Source: Mycolicibacterium mageritense | GTDB taxonomy: Bacteria; Actinomycetota; Actinomycetes; Mycobacteriales; Mycobacteriaceae | DNA length: 64,000 bases | Assembly (NCBI RefSeq): GCF_010727475.1 | Contig: NZ_AP022567.1 | Coordinates: 3,534,001 to 3,598,000, forward strand | Direction: 5' to 3' | Part shown: positions 37,301 to 45,593 of the stretch, in pieces | Layout: each line of letters starts with the position of its first letter | How positions within the stretch are numbered: position 1 is the stretch's first letter | Notes under the pieces: model-generated | What the model was told of the DNA's origin: nothing | Seen by the model: only the letters and a program-made list of their open reading frames with translations | The model's database searches: none | Made by a program: the position numbers and the translations under genes

Positions 37301-37316
37301 AAGCAAGCACTTGCTT
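37301..37316. promoter_or_regulatory. KstR2-type operator
   Basis: AAGCAAGCACTTGCTT fits the published KstR2 pattern AnCAAGnnCTTGnT. It lies in the 59-nt divergent gap, 30 nt from the echA20 start and 15 nt from the SDR start, so one site can repress both operons. KstR2 responds to the HIP-CoA type intermediate; its gene is not in this window. Confidence 0.88.
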
Positions 37317-37330
37317 GGTACGCTAGCACA

Positions 37331-38101
37331 GTGACTGACGGTGCTGGAATCGATCTGCAACTCAGTGGCCGGGTGGTCCTGGTTACCGGTGGAGTGCGAG
37401 GGGTTGGCGCCGGAATCAGCGCCGTCTTCGCCGGTCAGGGCGCCACCGTGGTGACCTGCGCGCGGCGCCCCGTGGACGGGCTGCCGTACGAATTCCACAG
37501 CTGCGACGTCCGTGACGACGATTCGGTGGCCGCCATGATCGCGCACATCGTGGGCAGTCACGGCCGGCTGGACGTCGTCGTCAACAACGCCGGAGGGTCG
37601 CCGTACGTGCCCGCCGCCGAGGCGTCGGCGAAGTTCAGCACCAAGATCATCGAACTGAACCTGCTCGGCCCGCTGTCGGTCGCACAACACGCCAACGCCG
37701 TCATGCAGAAGCAGGACACGGGCGGGGTCATCGTGAACATCTCGAGCGTGAGCGCGCACCGGCCGACGCCCGGCACCGCGGCTTACGGCGCCGCCAAGGC
37801 CGGCCTGGACAACCTCACGTCGACGTTGGCGGTCGAATGGGCACCCAAGGTGCGCGTCAACTCCGTCGTGGTGGGCATGGTTGAGACCGAACAGTCCGAG
37901 CTGTTCTACGGGGACGCCGAATCCATCGCCGCGGTGGCCGCGACGGTTCCGCTGGGCCGGCTCGCCAAGCCCGCCGACATCGGTTGGTCGGCAGCCTTTC
38001 TCGCCTCCGATGCCGCGTCCTACGTCAGCGGTGCGACGCTTCAAGTCCACGGTGGCGGCGAGCCACCGCAATACCTGGCAGCTTCCAGCGCCAACAAGTA
38101 A
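37331..38101 (+). CDS. Short-chain dehydrogenase/reductase (Rv3549c-like)
   Basis: This 256-residue SDR has the cofactor motif VVLVTGGVRGVGAG, NNAG in VVVNNAGGSP, catalytic Ser in NISSVSA and Tyr-x-x-x-Lys in AAYGAAKAG. The position matches Rv3549c, a KstR2-regulated dehydrogenase of unassigned step. It probably reduces or oxidises a hydroxyl/keto group on a ring C/D CoA intermediate. The GTG start is 15 nt after the operator. The next SDR follows after 12 nt with GGAG upstream. Confidence 0.85.
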   Translation: MTDGAGIDLQLSGRVVLVTGGVRGVGAGISAVFAGQGATVVTCARRPVDGLPYEFHSCDVRDDDSVAAMIAHIVGSHGRLDVVVNNAGGSPYVPAAEASAKFSTKIIELNLLGPLSVAQHANAVMQKQDTGGVIVNISSVSAHRPTPGTAAYGAAKAGLDNLTSTLAVEWAPKVRVNSVVVGMVETEQSELFYGDAESIAAVAATVPLGRLAKPADIGWSAAFLASDAASYVSGATLQVHGGGEPPQYLAASSANK

Positions 38102-38113
38102 GGAGAAACAGCA

Positions 38114-39019
38114 ATGGGTTTGCTCGACGGCCGCGTGGTCATCGTGACGGGATCGGGTGGCGGAATCGGCCGCGCCCACGCACTGGCATTCGCCGCTGAA
38201 GGTGCGCGCGTGGTGGTCAACGACATCGGTGTGGGCCTGGACGGATCACCTGCCGGCGGCGGCAGTGCCGCGCAGGGCGTCGTCGACGAAATCACCGCTG
38301 CCGGAGGCGAAGCCGTCGCCAACGGCTCAAACGTGGCGGACTGGGCGCAGGCCGAGGCCCTGATCCAGACGGCCGTCGACACGTTCGGTGGGCTCGACGT
38401 CCTGGTGAACAATGCCGGCATCGTGCGGGATCGGATGTTCGCCAACACCTCAGAAGAGGAGTTCGACGCCGTCACCGCCGTGCACCTCAAGGGCCACTTC
38501 GCGACCATGAAGCACGCGGCCGCGTACTGGCGCGCACAGTCCAAGGCAGGCAATGCCGTTGACGCCCGCATCATCAACACCAGCTCGGGCGCCGGTCTGC
38601 AAGGCAGTGTGGGACAGGCGAATTACAGCGCATCCAAGGCCGGTATCGCGGCGCTGACGCTGGTGGCCGCCGCCGAGATGGGCCGTTACGGCGTCAGTGT
38701 CAACGCCATCGCGCCGTCCGCGCGCACCCGCATGACCGAGACCGTGTTTGCCGACATGATGGCCACGCAAGACGCCGAGTTCGATTCGATGGCGCCCGAG
38801 AACATCTCGCCGCTCGTGGTGTGGCTGGGCAGCGTCGAGTCCAAGGACGTCACCGGCAAGGTCTTCGAGGTCGAGGGCGGCAAGATCCGGGTGGCCGAAG
38901 GCTGGGCGCACGGTCCCGAGATCGACAAGGGTGCCAGGTGGGATCCTGCCGAGCTCGGGCCCGTCGTCTCCGACCTGCTGGCCAAGGCGCGTCCCGCGGT
39001 CCCGGTCTACGGCGCCTGA
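38114..39019 (+). CDS. Short-chain dehydrogenase/reductase (Rv3548c-like)
   Basis: This 301-residue SDR starts MGLLDGRVVIVTGSGGGIGR. It has NNAGIVRD and the catalytic NTSSGAGLQG with the YSASKAG lysine. The C-terminal extension (GPEIDKGARWDPAELGPVVSD) resembles MFE-2-type hydroxyacyl-CoA dehydrogenases. Synteny places it as the Rv3548c counterpart in the KstR2 regulon. The exact substrate is not established. It ends just before a large palindrome at 39030-39089. Confidence 0.85.
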   Translation: MGLLDGRVVIVTGSGGGIGRAHALAFAAEGARVVVNDIGVGLDGSPAGGGSAAQGVVDEITAAGGEAVANGSNVADWAQAEALIQTAVDTFGGLDVLVNNAGIVRDRMFANTSEEEFDAVTAVHLKGHFATMKHAAAYWRAQSKAGNAVDARIINTSSGAGLQGSVGQANYSASKAGIAALTLVAAAEMGRYGVSVNAIAPSARTRMTETVFADMMATQDAEFDSMAPENISPLVVWLGSVESKDVTGKVFEVEGGKIRVAEGWAHGPEIDKGARWDPAELGPVVSDLLAKARPAVPVYGA

Positions 39020-39029
39020 TTTTCCACCC

Positions 39030-39089
39030 GCGAGCAGTCGCGCCGGTACCCTGCATCACGCATTTTCGGGTACCGGCGCGTCTGCTCGC
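39030..39089. terminator. 60-nt palindromic element between convergent genes (copy 2)
   Basis: The 22-nt arms 39030-39051 and 39068-39089 pair with one mismatch. They begin with GCGAGCAG and reach GGTACCC at the loop side, as in the copy at 29128-29189. It separates the SDR gene from the convergent phosphatase gene, again suggesting a two-way terminator. Confidence 0.65.
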
Positions 39090-39098
39090 CGTGGTTGG

Positions 39099-40496
39099 TC
39101 AGGCCGCGTCCTTGCCGGTGTCGCTGTCGGCGTCGCCGGTGTCGGCGTCTGCAGGCTTGGCAGACGGCTCGGCCTGGCCGGTGACCTTCTTGACGGCGTC
39201 GCTGATCTTCTGGAGGGACGACGTGACCTGTTCGCGAGCGCCCTCAATGGCCTCACGTACGCGCTGACCCGACCGGCCGACACTCTTGGTCGCTTCACCC
39301 GGCACGGCCTTGTTGCCGTCGGACAGGTCCGTCGCACCCCGCGGCTTGGCGACACGCTCGACCGCGTCGTCGACGGTCGGCGTCACGTCGCTGGCCAGTT
39401 TGCTTGCGCCCGTTACTGACTCGGAAACGTTCTGCTGAACCGACTGTGCTTCGCGCTTGATGCTCTCGGCGCCGGCCGTCACCGACGTCTTGACGTTCTC
39501 GACGCCGCCCGAGACCTTGTCCTGCAGCTCGCCGGCGTCGGAGCGGGCCGCATCGTCGACGCGCTTGATCGCCTCGGCGTTGATCGCCCGCCCGAACTTG
39601 ACGACCGAGAAGCTCGCCTCGGCGATACCGCGGTTGATTGCGGTGGCGATGGCCGCCGGGTCGCGGGTCGCGAAGGACTCGACGACGCCCTCGACTGCCT
39701 TCTGCAGTTGCCGCGACAGGGTGCGGACCTGGAGTTCCAGGTTGGCGCCGAACGACGGTTGCGGGCCGATCTCCTCGCCGTCCCAGTTCACCAGGGTCCA
39801 GCCGTCTTCCGGATTGCCCTCGATGACGACGTATCCGGTGTTGGACAGCGGATGGCGGGCGAACAGCGCGAACTTCTCTGCGGTGCTGAGGTTGTCGACG
39901 TTCATCATGGTCCAGAACATGATGGTGCCGCCGTGCGAGAACACGACCGGATTGCGATCGCCGTTGTCGTACATGGTCTGCAGGGCGCCGTCCACCCGCG
40001 CATCGAACTCGTTGCCGTCGATCGATCCGGGGATACGCGCGTTGAGATCACCTTGCACCCACTTGATCGGGGCGACCAGATAGCCCGACACCGCGTCCCG
40101 CTCGGGCGTGCCCTCGTAATCGCCCGCCTCGATCTCCTGCAGGCCGGGCAACACCTGGATCGGCAGCCCGAGGTACTGCGACATCGGGGCCGCGGTCAGC
40201 TGCGTCCGGACCATGGTCGACGCGTAGATCGCGTCATAGTTGTTGTCGCCCAGCACCTTGACGATGTCTTGTGCCTGTTGCTGACCACCCGGGGTCAGCA
40301 CGGGCCCGGGTGTCGAGGTGTCGATCAAACCGGACGTGTTGCCGTACGACTGCCCGTGGCGGACGAAGGTGACCCGCATGACCTCGGCAGCGTTGGCAAC
40401 GGGGATCGCCGTGAAAAGGGCGAGGAATGCCATGGCGACACCCCCGAGAATTCTTCGTGTCCGCGACGACAACCCGTCGCCTCTCCGGTGGATCAT
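39099..40496 (-). CDS. Secreted histidine phosphatase 1
   Basis: This 465-residue protein has a signal peptide (basic N-terminus, then GGVAMAFLALFTAIPVANA with probable cleavage before AE). A phosphoglycerate-mutase-like domain carries the nucleophile FVRHGQS and the second His in VFSHGGTIMFW. Residues from about 265 on form a long helical, low-complexity tail (KTSVTAGAESIKREAQSVQQ) ending in an acidic Asp/Gly region. A phosphatase outside the membrane is likely; the substrate is unknown. The start at 40496 has GGAGG upstream. It is a tandem paralogue of the gene at 40713-42026. Confidence 0.82.
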   Translation of the reverse strand: MIHRRGDGLSSRTRRILGGVAMAFLALFTAIPVANAAEVMRVTFVRHGQSYGNTSGLIDTSTPGPVLTPGGQQQAQDIVKVLGDNNYDAIYASTMVRTQLTAAPMSQYLGLPIQVLPGLQEIEAGDYEGTPERDAVSGYLVAPIKWVQGDLNARIPGSIDGNEFDARVDGALQTMYDNGDRNPVVFSHGGTIMFWTMMNVDNLSTAEKFALFARHPLSNTGYVVIEGNPEDGWTLVNWDGEEIGPQPSFGANLELQVRTLSRQLQKAVEGVVESFATRDPAAIATAINRGIAEASFSVVKFGRAINAEAIKRVDDAARSDAGELQDKVSGGVENVKTSVTAGAESIKREAQSVQQNVSESVTGASKLASDVTPTVDDAVERVAKPRGATDLSDGNKAVPGEATKSVGRSGQRVREAIEGAREQVTSSLQKISDAVKKVTGQAEPSAKPADADTGDADSDTGKDAA

Positions 40497-40658
40497 GTTC
40501 TGTTGCCTCCGTTGGCATTTGGCGGATGTGGTGCGACTGTTCGCGGTAATCCCGTGAGCGGCCTCACGAATCGTCCAACTTGTGACCGAAGAATTGGGGC
40601 AGTGTCTCGGTGTCCGAGACACGCAAATTGACAAACGGAGATTCGCTCGAAACAGCAC

Positions 40659-40694
40659 AAACCGGCCCCTTTTCCCGTGCAAGGGAGCCGGTTT
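40659..40694 (-). terminator. Intrinsic terminator after histidine phosphatase 2
   Basis: AAACCGGC and GCCGGTTT form an 8-bp stem whose interior also pairs partly. It lies 18 nt after the end of the gene at 40713 and is followed on the minus strand by a T-rich stretch. The remaining gap to 40496 is the probable promoter of phosphatase 1. Confidence 0.6.
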
Positions 40695-40712
40695 GCGTCG
40701 TCCGCGAAGGCG

Positions 40713-42026
40713 TTAGGCGGCGTCCTTCGAGCCGGTGTCGTCGCTGGTCTTGCCGTCGGCGTCGGCCTTGCCCGCCTTGTCGGCGCCCGTGAGCTTCTTG
40801 ACGGCCTCGCCGACCTGCTTGACGGAGGACTCGATGCCGGTCTGCGCATCCTTGATGGCACCCCGAACCTGTTGGCGCACTGTGGAAAGTGGCCGCCCGG
40901 GCGTGGCCTTGTTGCCGTCGGTCAGCTTGGTCGCCCCGGCGGCCTTGCGGACGGGTTTGGTGACCGCTTCAGACGTCGACTCCGCGACATCGGCTGCGGG
41001 AGTTTCGCTGTCAGAGTCGAGGGTCGACGCGCTGGACGTAGCAGGCTGATTCAGTGAGACGGGAATGTCGCGGATCGCGTCGACCGTGTCGGTCACGGAA
41101 TCTTTCACGAACTTGACGCCGGCCTGTGCGACGTCGGAAGCCCCGGTTGCGACGCCTTCGCCGATACCTTGGGCATCGAGTGCGAGGGCGGGCTGGCGCA
41201 GCTTGTACGCCGCGGTCTGCGGGGCCACGATGAGGTCGCGGACGTTGACGAACATCTGTGTCGGATAGTTGACGGGCCCGACTTCCTGGCCGTCCCAGCT
41301 CTTCAGGGTCCAGCCGCCCTCGTCATTGCTCTCGACCACCACGACATCGGTGTTGCTCAACGGGTGCGTCAGGATCAGCGTGAGATCGGGGTTGTCGACG
41401 TTCATCATGGTCCAGAACATGATGGTGGCGCCGTGGGAGAACACCACGGGCTTTTCGCTACCGTCATCCGCCATCTCGGCCAAGGCGTTGTCGACGCGCT
41501 CGTCGAACTCGTTGCCGTCCTCGCCGCCCGGGATCCGCACGAAGCGCAGACCCAGCGTCCAGGCCAGCGGCGCCACGATGTAGCCGATGCGGCCGAGGCC
41601 GGCGCCTTCCGGCGAGCCCTCGAAGATGCCTGCGCCGATCTCCTGGACGCCGACGTTCTTGCCCGGGTTGTCCGGGTCGAATTCGCCGACGACGATCACC
41701 GGTTGGCCCATCTTGTCCGAGAGCGGTTGAGCGGTCTCCTGGGTCCGGATCATGGTCGATGCGTAGATGCCGTCGTACGCGGTGCACGGCGCGCTCGGGC
41801 ACAGCTGGTCGGCCACGGCAACGGCCTCGCCCTGACCTTTCGTGGTCAGATGCGGTCCCGGTGTTCCGGTGTCGATGACGCCCGACGCGTTCCCCTCGGA
41901 TTCCCCGTGCCGCACGAACGTCACGGTCATGGCAGCCGCGGGCAGAGTGGCGGCCGCGAAGAGCGAACACGCCGTGAGGGTGGTTGCGGCGGCTCCGGCG
42001 GTCCGGCGTCCCGAGAGTTTTCGCAT
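40713..42026 (-). CDS. Secreted histidine phosphatase 2
   Basis: This 437-residue paralogue of the neighbouring phosphatase has nucleophile FVRHGES, a second His in VFSHGATIMFW and a conserved GGEDGNEFDERVDNALAEM stretch. The N-terminus is an export signal; it may be cleaved at PAAA or act as a lipoprotein through LTAC, which fits a lipobox. The C-terminal third is helical and low-complexity, ending DDTGSKDAA as in phosphatase 1. GGAG lies 7 nt before ATG 42026. The two genes have separate terminators. The function of the pair is unknown. Confidence 0.8.
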   Translation of the reverse strand: MRKLSGRRTAGAAATTLTACSLFAAATLPAAAMTVTFVRHGESEGNASGVIDTGTPGPHLTTKGQGEAVAVADQLCPSAPCTAYDGIYASTMIRTQETAQPLSDKMGQPVIVVGEFDPDNPGKNVGVQEIGAGIFEGSPEGAGLGRIGYIVAPLAWTLGLRFVRIPGGEDGNEFDERVDNALAEMADDGSEKPVVFSHGATIMFWTMMNVDNPDLTLILTHPLSNTDVVVVESNDEGGWTLKSWDGQEVGPVNYPTQMFVNVRDLIVAPQTAAYKLRQPALALDAQGIGEGVATGASDVAQAGVKFVKDSVTDTVDAIRDIPVSLNQPATSSASTLDSDSETPAADVAESTSEAVTKPVRKAAGATKLTDGNKATPGRPLSTVRQQVRGAIKDAQTGIESSVKQVGEAVKKLTGADKAGKADADGKTSDDTGSKDAA

Positions 42027-42138
42027 GTAGTTCTCCATCTGTGCACCGAAAAGTGGGCTGACACACAACCGGTGTTCACTGTGTGCGCGCTCACTGTACA
42101 ACATCGAAAAACTGTCTACTGGCATTGGCGTCAAAATC

Positions 42139-42171
42139 AAAAAGAGCCCCTGAGCTGCAGCTCAGGGGCTC
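42139..42171 (-). terminator. Intrinsic terminator after the Ddn-like gene
   Basis: A perfect 28-nt palindrome (GAGCCCCTGAGCTG and its complement, 42144-42171) is followed on the minus strand by CTTTTTGATTTTG. It lies 12 nt past the end of the gene at 42184-42639. The gap to 42026 also holds the promoter of phosphatase 2. Confidence 0.85.
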
Positions 42172-42183
42172 GTCTAGGACCGG

Positions 42184-42639
42184 TCAGGCCGGGTCGCAGA
42201 TGACTATCGGGATCTTGCGGTCGGTGTAGGACCGGTAATCCTTGAAGTCCGGATACATCGCGTCGAGCTTGGGCCAGTACTCGTCGCGCTCGGCGTCGGT
42301 GGCATCGCGCGCGGTCAGCTTCAGCACCTCGGTCTTGGTCTGGAAGCTCACCGTGGGATTGGCGGTCAGGTTCAGGTACCACATCGGGTTGGTCGCCCGT
42401 CCGCCCTGCGAAGCGACCAGCACAATGCGCCGGCCCTCCTGCAGGAACAGCAACGGGCTCTCCCGCGGCTCACCGGTCTTGCGGCCGATGGTGGTCAGGA
42501 TCCCGACCGGAGCGCCGCGCAAGAACTTGTCCCCGAACCGGCCGTTGGACTTCTTGAAGATCCACGTGTTGGCGCGCGACATCTGCTTGATGAGGAAGCC
42601 GACGGGCTTCGAATTGAGGGCTCTGGGCGGATTGGCCAT
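42184..42639 (-). CDS. F420-dependent nitroreductase-family protein (Ddn-like)
   Basis: This 151-residue protein of the deazaflavin (F420) nitroreductase family has the core GAPVGILTTIGRKTGEPRES with LLFLQEGRRIVLVASQGG and NPMWYLNLTANP. In M. tuberculosis the gene at this place beside fadA5 is ddn (Rv3547), a quinone reductase that activates pretomanid. This is probably its counterpart, but the family has many paralogues and activity is not proven. A strong terminator follows. Confidence 0.88.
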   Translation of the reverse strand: MANPPRALNSKPVGFLIKQMSRANTWIFKKSNGRFGDKFLRGAPVGILTTIGRKTGEPRESPLLFLQEGRRIVLVASQGGRATNPMWYLNLTANPTVSFQTKTEVLKLTARDATDAERDEYWPKLDAMYPDFKDYRSYTDRKIPIVICDPA

Positions 42640-42649
42640 TCGGGCGACC

Positions 42650-43024
42650 CTAACGACTGATGAACGGTTTGAGCGTGGCCCGGATGTGGTGGATCAAGCC
42701 GTCCGACTCCGGGATCAGGAACGTCTCGTCCACGTGCGAACATACCCGCCGGCCGAACAACCGCGGCTTGGTCAGCACGTCGAAGCGCGCGCGGACATGG
42801 TCACCGTCGACGGTGAACTCCGGCGGCGTGGTCTTCTCGATCAACTTGAACTGCGGACCGCGATTCAGGCTGCGCCGCAAGTGATCTCCGGACCTGCCGG
42901 TCTTGAGTCCCATCTCGATGCGAATGCAGCCGGGCGCGAACGGCACCGAGTCTGCCTCATGAGTGACCAACGCATCGATGTACGCCTGGGCCGCCGCGAT
43001 GCGGTCGGCTTCGGAGAATGCCAC
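42650..43024 (-). CDS. NTF2-like/hypothetical protein (124 aa)
   Basis: The protein starts with VAFSEADRIAAAQAYIDALV and continues with mixed alpha/beta segments (DHVRARFDVLTKPRLFGRRV, IPESDGLIHHIRATLKPF) typical of small NTF2-like proteins. No catalytic residues can be named. The GTG start 43024 is chosen because it directly follows the fadA5 stop and no better start is near; longer frames lie inside fadA5. It ends 10 nt before the Ddn-like gene, so all three probably share a transcript under KstR. Confidence 0.65.
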   Translation of the reverse strand: MAFSEADRIAAAQAYIDALVTHEADSVPFAPGCIRIEMGLKTGRSGDHLRRSLNRGPQFKLIEKTTPPEFTVDGDHVRARFDVLTKPRLFGRRVCSHVDETFLIPESDGLIHHIRATLKPFISR

Positions 43025-43032
43025 CGAACGAC

Positions 43033-44196
43033 TCAGATTCTCTCGATGATGGTTCCGGTCGACAGCGCGCCGCCCGCGCACATCGTGATCAGCGCGGTGC
43101 TCTTGTCGGTGCGCTCCAACTCGTGCAGCGCTGTGGTGATCAGGCGCGCGCCCGTGGAGCCGACCGGGTGGCCGAGCGCGATGGCGCCGCCGTTGACGTT
43201 GACCTTGTCCATGTCGGCATCGTGGACCTGCGCCCACGACAGCACAACTGACGCGAACGCCTCGTTGATCTCGACGAGGTCGATGTCGCCGAGCTTCATG
43301 CCTGCCTTCTCCAGCACGCGCGCGGTCGACTGCACCGGGCCGTCGAGGTGGTAGAAGGTCTCGGCACCGACGTTGGCCTGCGCGACGATGCGGGCGCGGG
43401 GCTTGAGGCCGAGCGCACGTGCCCTGTCCTCGTCCATCCAGAGCACCGCGGCCGCGCCGTCGGAAATCTGCGACGACGTGCCCGCGGTGTGAATACCGCC
43501 TTCCATCACCGGGTTCAGCGACGCCAGTCCTTCTGCGGTGGTGTCGCGCAGCCCCTGGTCGCGGCTGACCGGCGCCCATTCGGCGGTCGGCTGCTTGTTC
43601 TCGTCGAGCACCGGCGCGGAGATCGGGGAGATCTCGCGGTCGAAGCGGCCCTCGGCCCAGGCCTGCTTGGCCTTGGCCTGCGACGCCAACCCGAGGGCGT
43701 CGACGTCGGCGCGCGTGATGCCCCGCCGCTTGGCGATGCGCTCGGCGGCCTCGAATTGGTTGGGCATGTCGATGTCCCACGACGACGCGCGGATCAGGCT
43801 GCGGTCCGGCCCCGCGTTGGCGCCCAGCCCGACGCGGCTCATGGCCTCGACACCGCAGGCAATGCCGATGTCGATCGCGCCCGTGGCGATCAGGCCGGCG
43901 ATCAGGTGGTTGGCCTGCTGCGCGCTACCGCACTGGCAGTCGATGGTCGTTGCACCGACATGCTCGGGCAAACCTGCGGTCAGCCACCCCACGCGGGTGA
44001 TGTTGTTGGATTGCTCGCCGTACTGCGTGACGCAGCCGCCGATGAGCTGCTCGACGTCACCGGCCTCGATGCCGGCCTTCTCGACGAGTGCCTTCTGCAC
44101 CGCGCCCAGCAGTTCGGTGGCGTGCAGGCCGGACAACCAGCCATTGCGCTTGCCGATGGGGCTGCGGGTGGCTTCGACGATGACAGGATTACCCAT
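43033..44196 (-). CDS. fadA5: FadA5, steroid side-chain thiolase
   Basis: This 387-residue thiolase has the nucleophile Cys89 in TIDCQCGSAQQA, His343 in GGAIALGHPVGSTG and Cys373 in TMCAGGALSTG. In M. tuberculosis FadA5 (Rv3546) cleaves acetyl-CoA from the 3,22-dioxo-24-oyl-CoA steroid in side-chain beta-oxidation. It is divergent from cyp125, with KstR-type sites at 44207 and 44286 between them. It leads an operon with the NTF2-like and Ddn-like genes. Confidence 0.95.
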   Translation of the reverse strand: MGNPVIVEATRSPIGKRNGWLSGLHATELLGAVQKALVEKAGIEAGDVEQLIGGCVTQYGEQSNNITRVGWLTAGLPEHVGATTIDCQCGSAQQANHLIAGLIATGAIDIGIACGVEAMSRVGLGANAGPDRSLIRASSWDIDMPNQFEAAERIAKRRGITRADVDALGLASQAKAKQAWAEGRFDREISPISAPVLDENKQPTAEWAPVSRDQGLRDTTAEGLASLNPVMEGGIHTAGTSSQISDGAAAVLWMDEDRARALGLKPRARIVAQANVGAETFYHLDGPVQSTARVLEKAGMKLGDIDLVEINEAFASVVLSWAQVHDADMDKVNVNGGAIALGHPVGSTGARLITTALHELERTDKSTALITMCAGGALSTGTIIERI

Positions 44197-44206
44197 GAGG
44201 TCAGGC

Positions 44207-44220
44207 TAGAACACGTTTCA
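44207..44220. promoter_or_regulatory. KstR-type operator (fadA5 side)
   Basis: TAGAACACGTTTCA matches the KstR pattern TnnAACnnGTTnnA. It lies 11 nt upstream of the fadA5 start, so KstR binding would block the promoter or leaderless start region. Confidence 0.85.
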
Positions 44221-44285
44221 TTACTCTGACAAGCGACGATGTGACCGTGCCTTTTATCTGCTACGAAGGCATGTTTTACTGGCAC

Positions 44286-44299
44286 TAGAACACGTTGCA
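44286..44299. promoter_or_regulatory. KstR-type operator (cyp125 side)
   Basis: TAGAACACGTTGCA matches TnnAACnnGTTnnA and lies 18 nt upstream of the cyp125 start. With the site at 44207 it gives each divergent operon its own KstR site. Confidence 0.85.
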
Positions 44300-44317
44300 T
44301 TCCAGGAGCCCACACCT

Positions 44318-45574
44318 ATGCCATGCCCGAATATCCCGGCCGATTTCGACTTCCTCGACGCGACCCTGAACCTCGAGCGGCTGCCTGTCGAAGAGCTTGC
44401 CCAGCTGCGCCAGTCCGAACCGATCCACTGGGTGGACGTACCCGGCGGTACCGGCGGCTTCGGTGACAGAGGTTACTGGCTGGTCACCAAGCACGCCGAC
44501 GTCAAGGAGGTGTCCAAGCGCAACGACATCTTCGGTAGCTCACCTGACGGCGCCATCCCGGTCTGGCCTCAGGAGATGACGCGCGAAGCGGTGGACGTCC
44601 AGAAGGCCGTCCTGCTCAACATGGACGCCCCGCAGCACACGCGGCTGCGCAAGATCATCTCCCGCGGTTTCACGCCGCGGGCCATCGGCCGGCTGCAGGC
44701 CGAACTGCAGGAGCGAGCCCAGAAGATCGCCGAGAACGCCAAGGCCCAGGGGTCGGGCGACTTCGTCGAGCAGGTGTCGTGCGAGCTGCCGCTGCAGGCT
44801 ATCGCCGGACTGCTCGGTGTGCCGCAGGAAGACCGCGACAAGCTTTTCCGGTGGTCCAACGAGATGACCGCGGGCGAGGATCCGGAGTACGCCGACATCG
44901 ATCCGGCGATGTCCTCGTTCGAGCTCATCACCTACGCCATGAACATGGCGCAGGAGCGCGCCAAGAACCCCACCGACGACATCGTCACGCAGCTGATCGA
45001 GGCCGACATCGAAGGAGAGAAGCTCTCCGATGACGAGTTCGGCTTCTTCGTCGTGATGCTCGCCGTGGCCGGCAACGAGACCACCCGCAACTCGATCACG
45101 CACGGCATGATCGCGTTCTCGCAGCACCCCGAGCAGTGGGAGCTCTACAAGAAGGACCGCCCCGAGACTGCGGCCGACGAGATCATCCGGTGGGCCACAC
45201 CCGTGTCGGCCTTCCAGCGCACGGCGCTCGAGGACACCGAGCTGGGCGGGGTGCAGATCAAGAAGGGCGAGCGGGTGGTGATGTCCTACCGCTCGGCCAA
45301 CTTCGACGAAGAGGCGTTCGAGAACCCGCACACGTTCGACATCCTGCGCAGTCCCAACCCGCACGTCGGGTTCGGCGGCACGGGCGCGCACTACTGCATC
45401 GGCGCAAACCTGGCCCGCATGACCATCAACCTGATCTTCAACGCCGTCGCCGACCACATGCCCGATCTCAAGCCGATCGGCGAGCCCGAGCGGCTCAAGT
45501 CGGGGTGGCTCAACGGCATCAAGCACTGGCAGGTTGACTACACGGGTACGGGCAAGTGCCCGGTGGCCCACTGA
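44318..45574 (+). CDS. cyp125: CYP125, steroid C26/C27 monooxygenase
   Basis: This 418-residue P450 has I-helix motif AVAGNETTRNS, K-helix DEIIRWA and haem loop FGGTGAHYCIGANLAR with Cys about 360. The sequence and the position beside fadA5 and fadE28 match CYP125 (Rv3545c), which oxidises the sterol terminal methyl to the acid to start side-chain degradation. AGGAG precedes the start. It opens the cyp125-fadE28-fadE29-chsH2-chsH1-ltp2 operon under KstR. Confidence 0.95.
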   Translation: MPCPNIPADFDFLDATLNLERLPVEELAQLRQSEPIHWVDVPGGTGGFGDRGYWLVTKHADVKEVSKRNDIFGSSPDGAIPVWPQEMTREAVDVQKAVLLNMDAPQHTRLRKIISRGFTPRAIGRLQAELQERAQKIAENAKAQGSGDFVEQVSCELPLQAIAGLLGVPQEDRDKLFRWSNEMTAGEDPEYADIDPAMSSFELITYAMNMAQERAKNPTDDIVTQLIEADIEGEKLSDDEFGFFVVMLAVAGNETTRNSITHGMIAFSQHPEQWELYKKDRPETAADEIIRWATPVSAFQRTALEDTELGGVQIKKGERVVMSYRSANFDEEAFENPHTFDILRSPNPHVGFGGTGAHYCIGANLARMTINLIFNAVADHMPDLKPIGEPERLKSGWLNGIKHWQVDYTGTGKCPVAH

Positions 45575-45593
45575 ACTGACGGAGGTGGATTCG

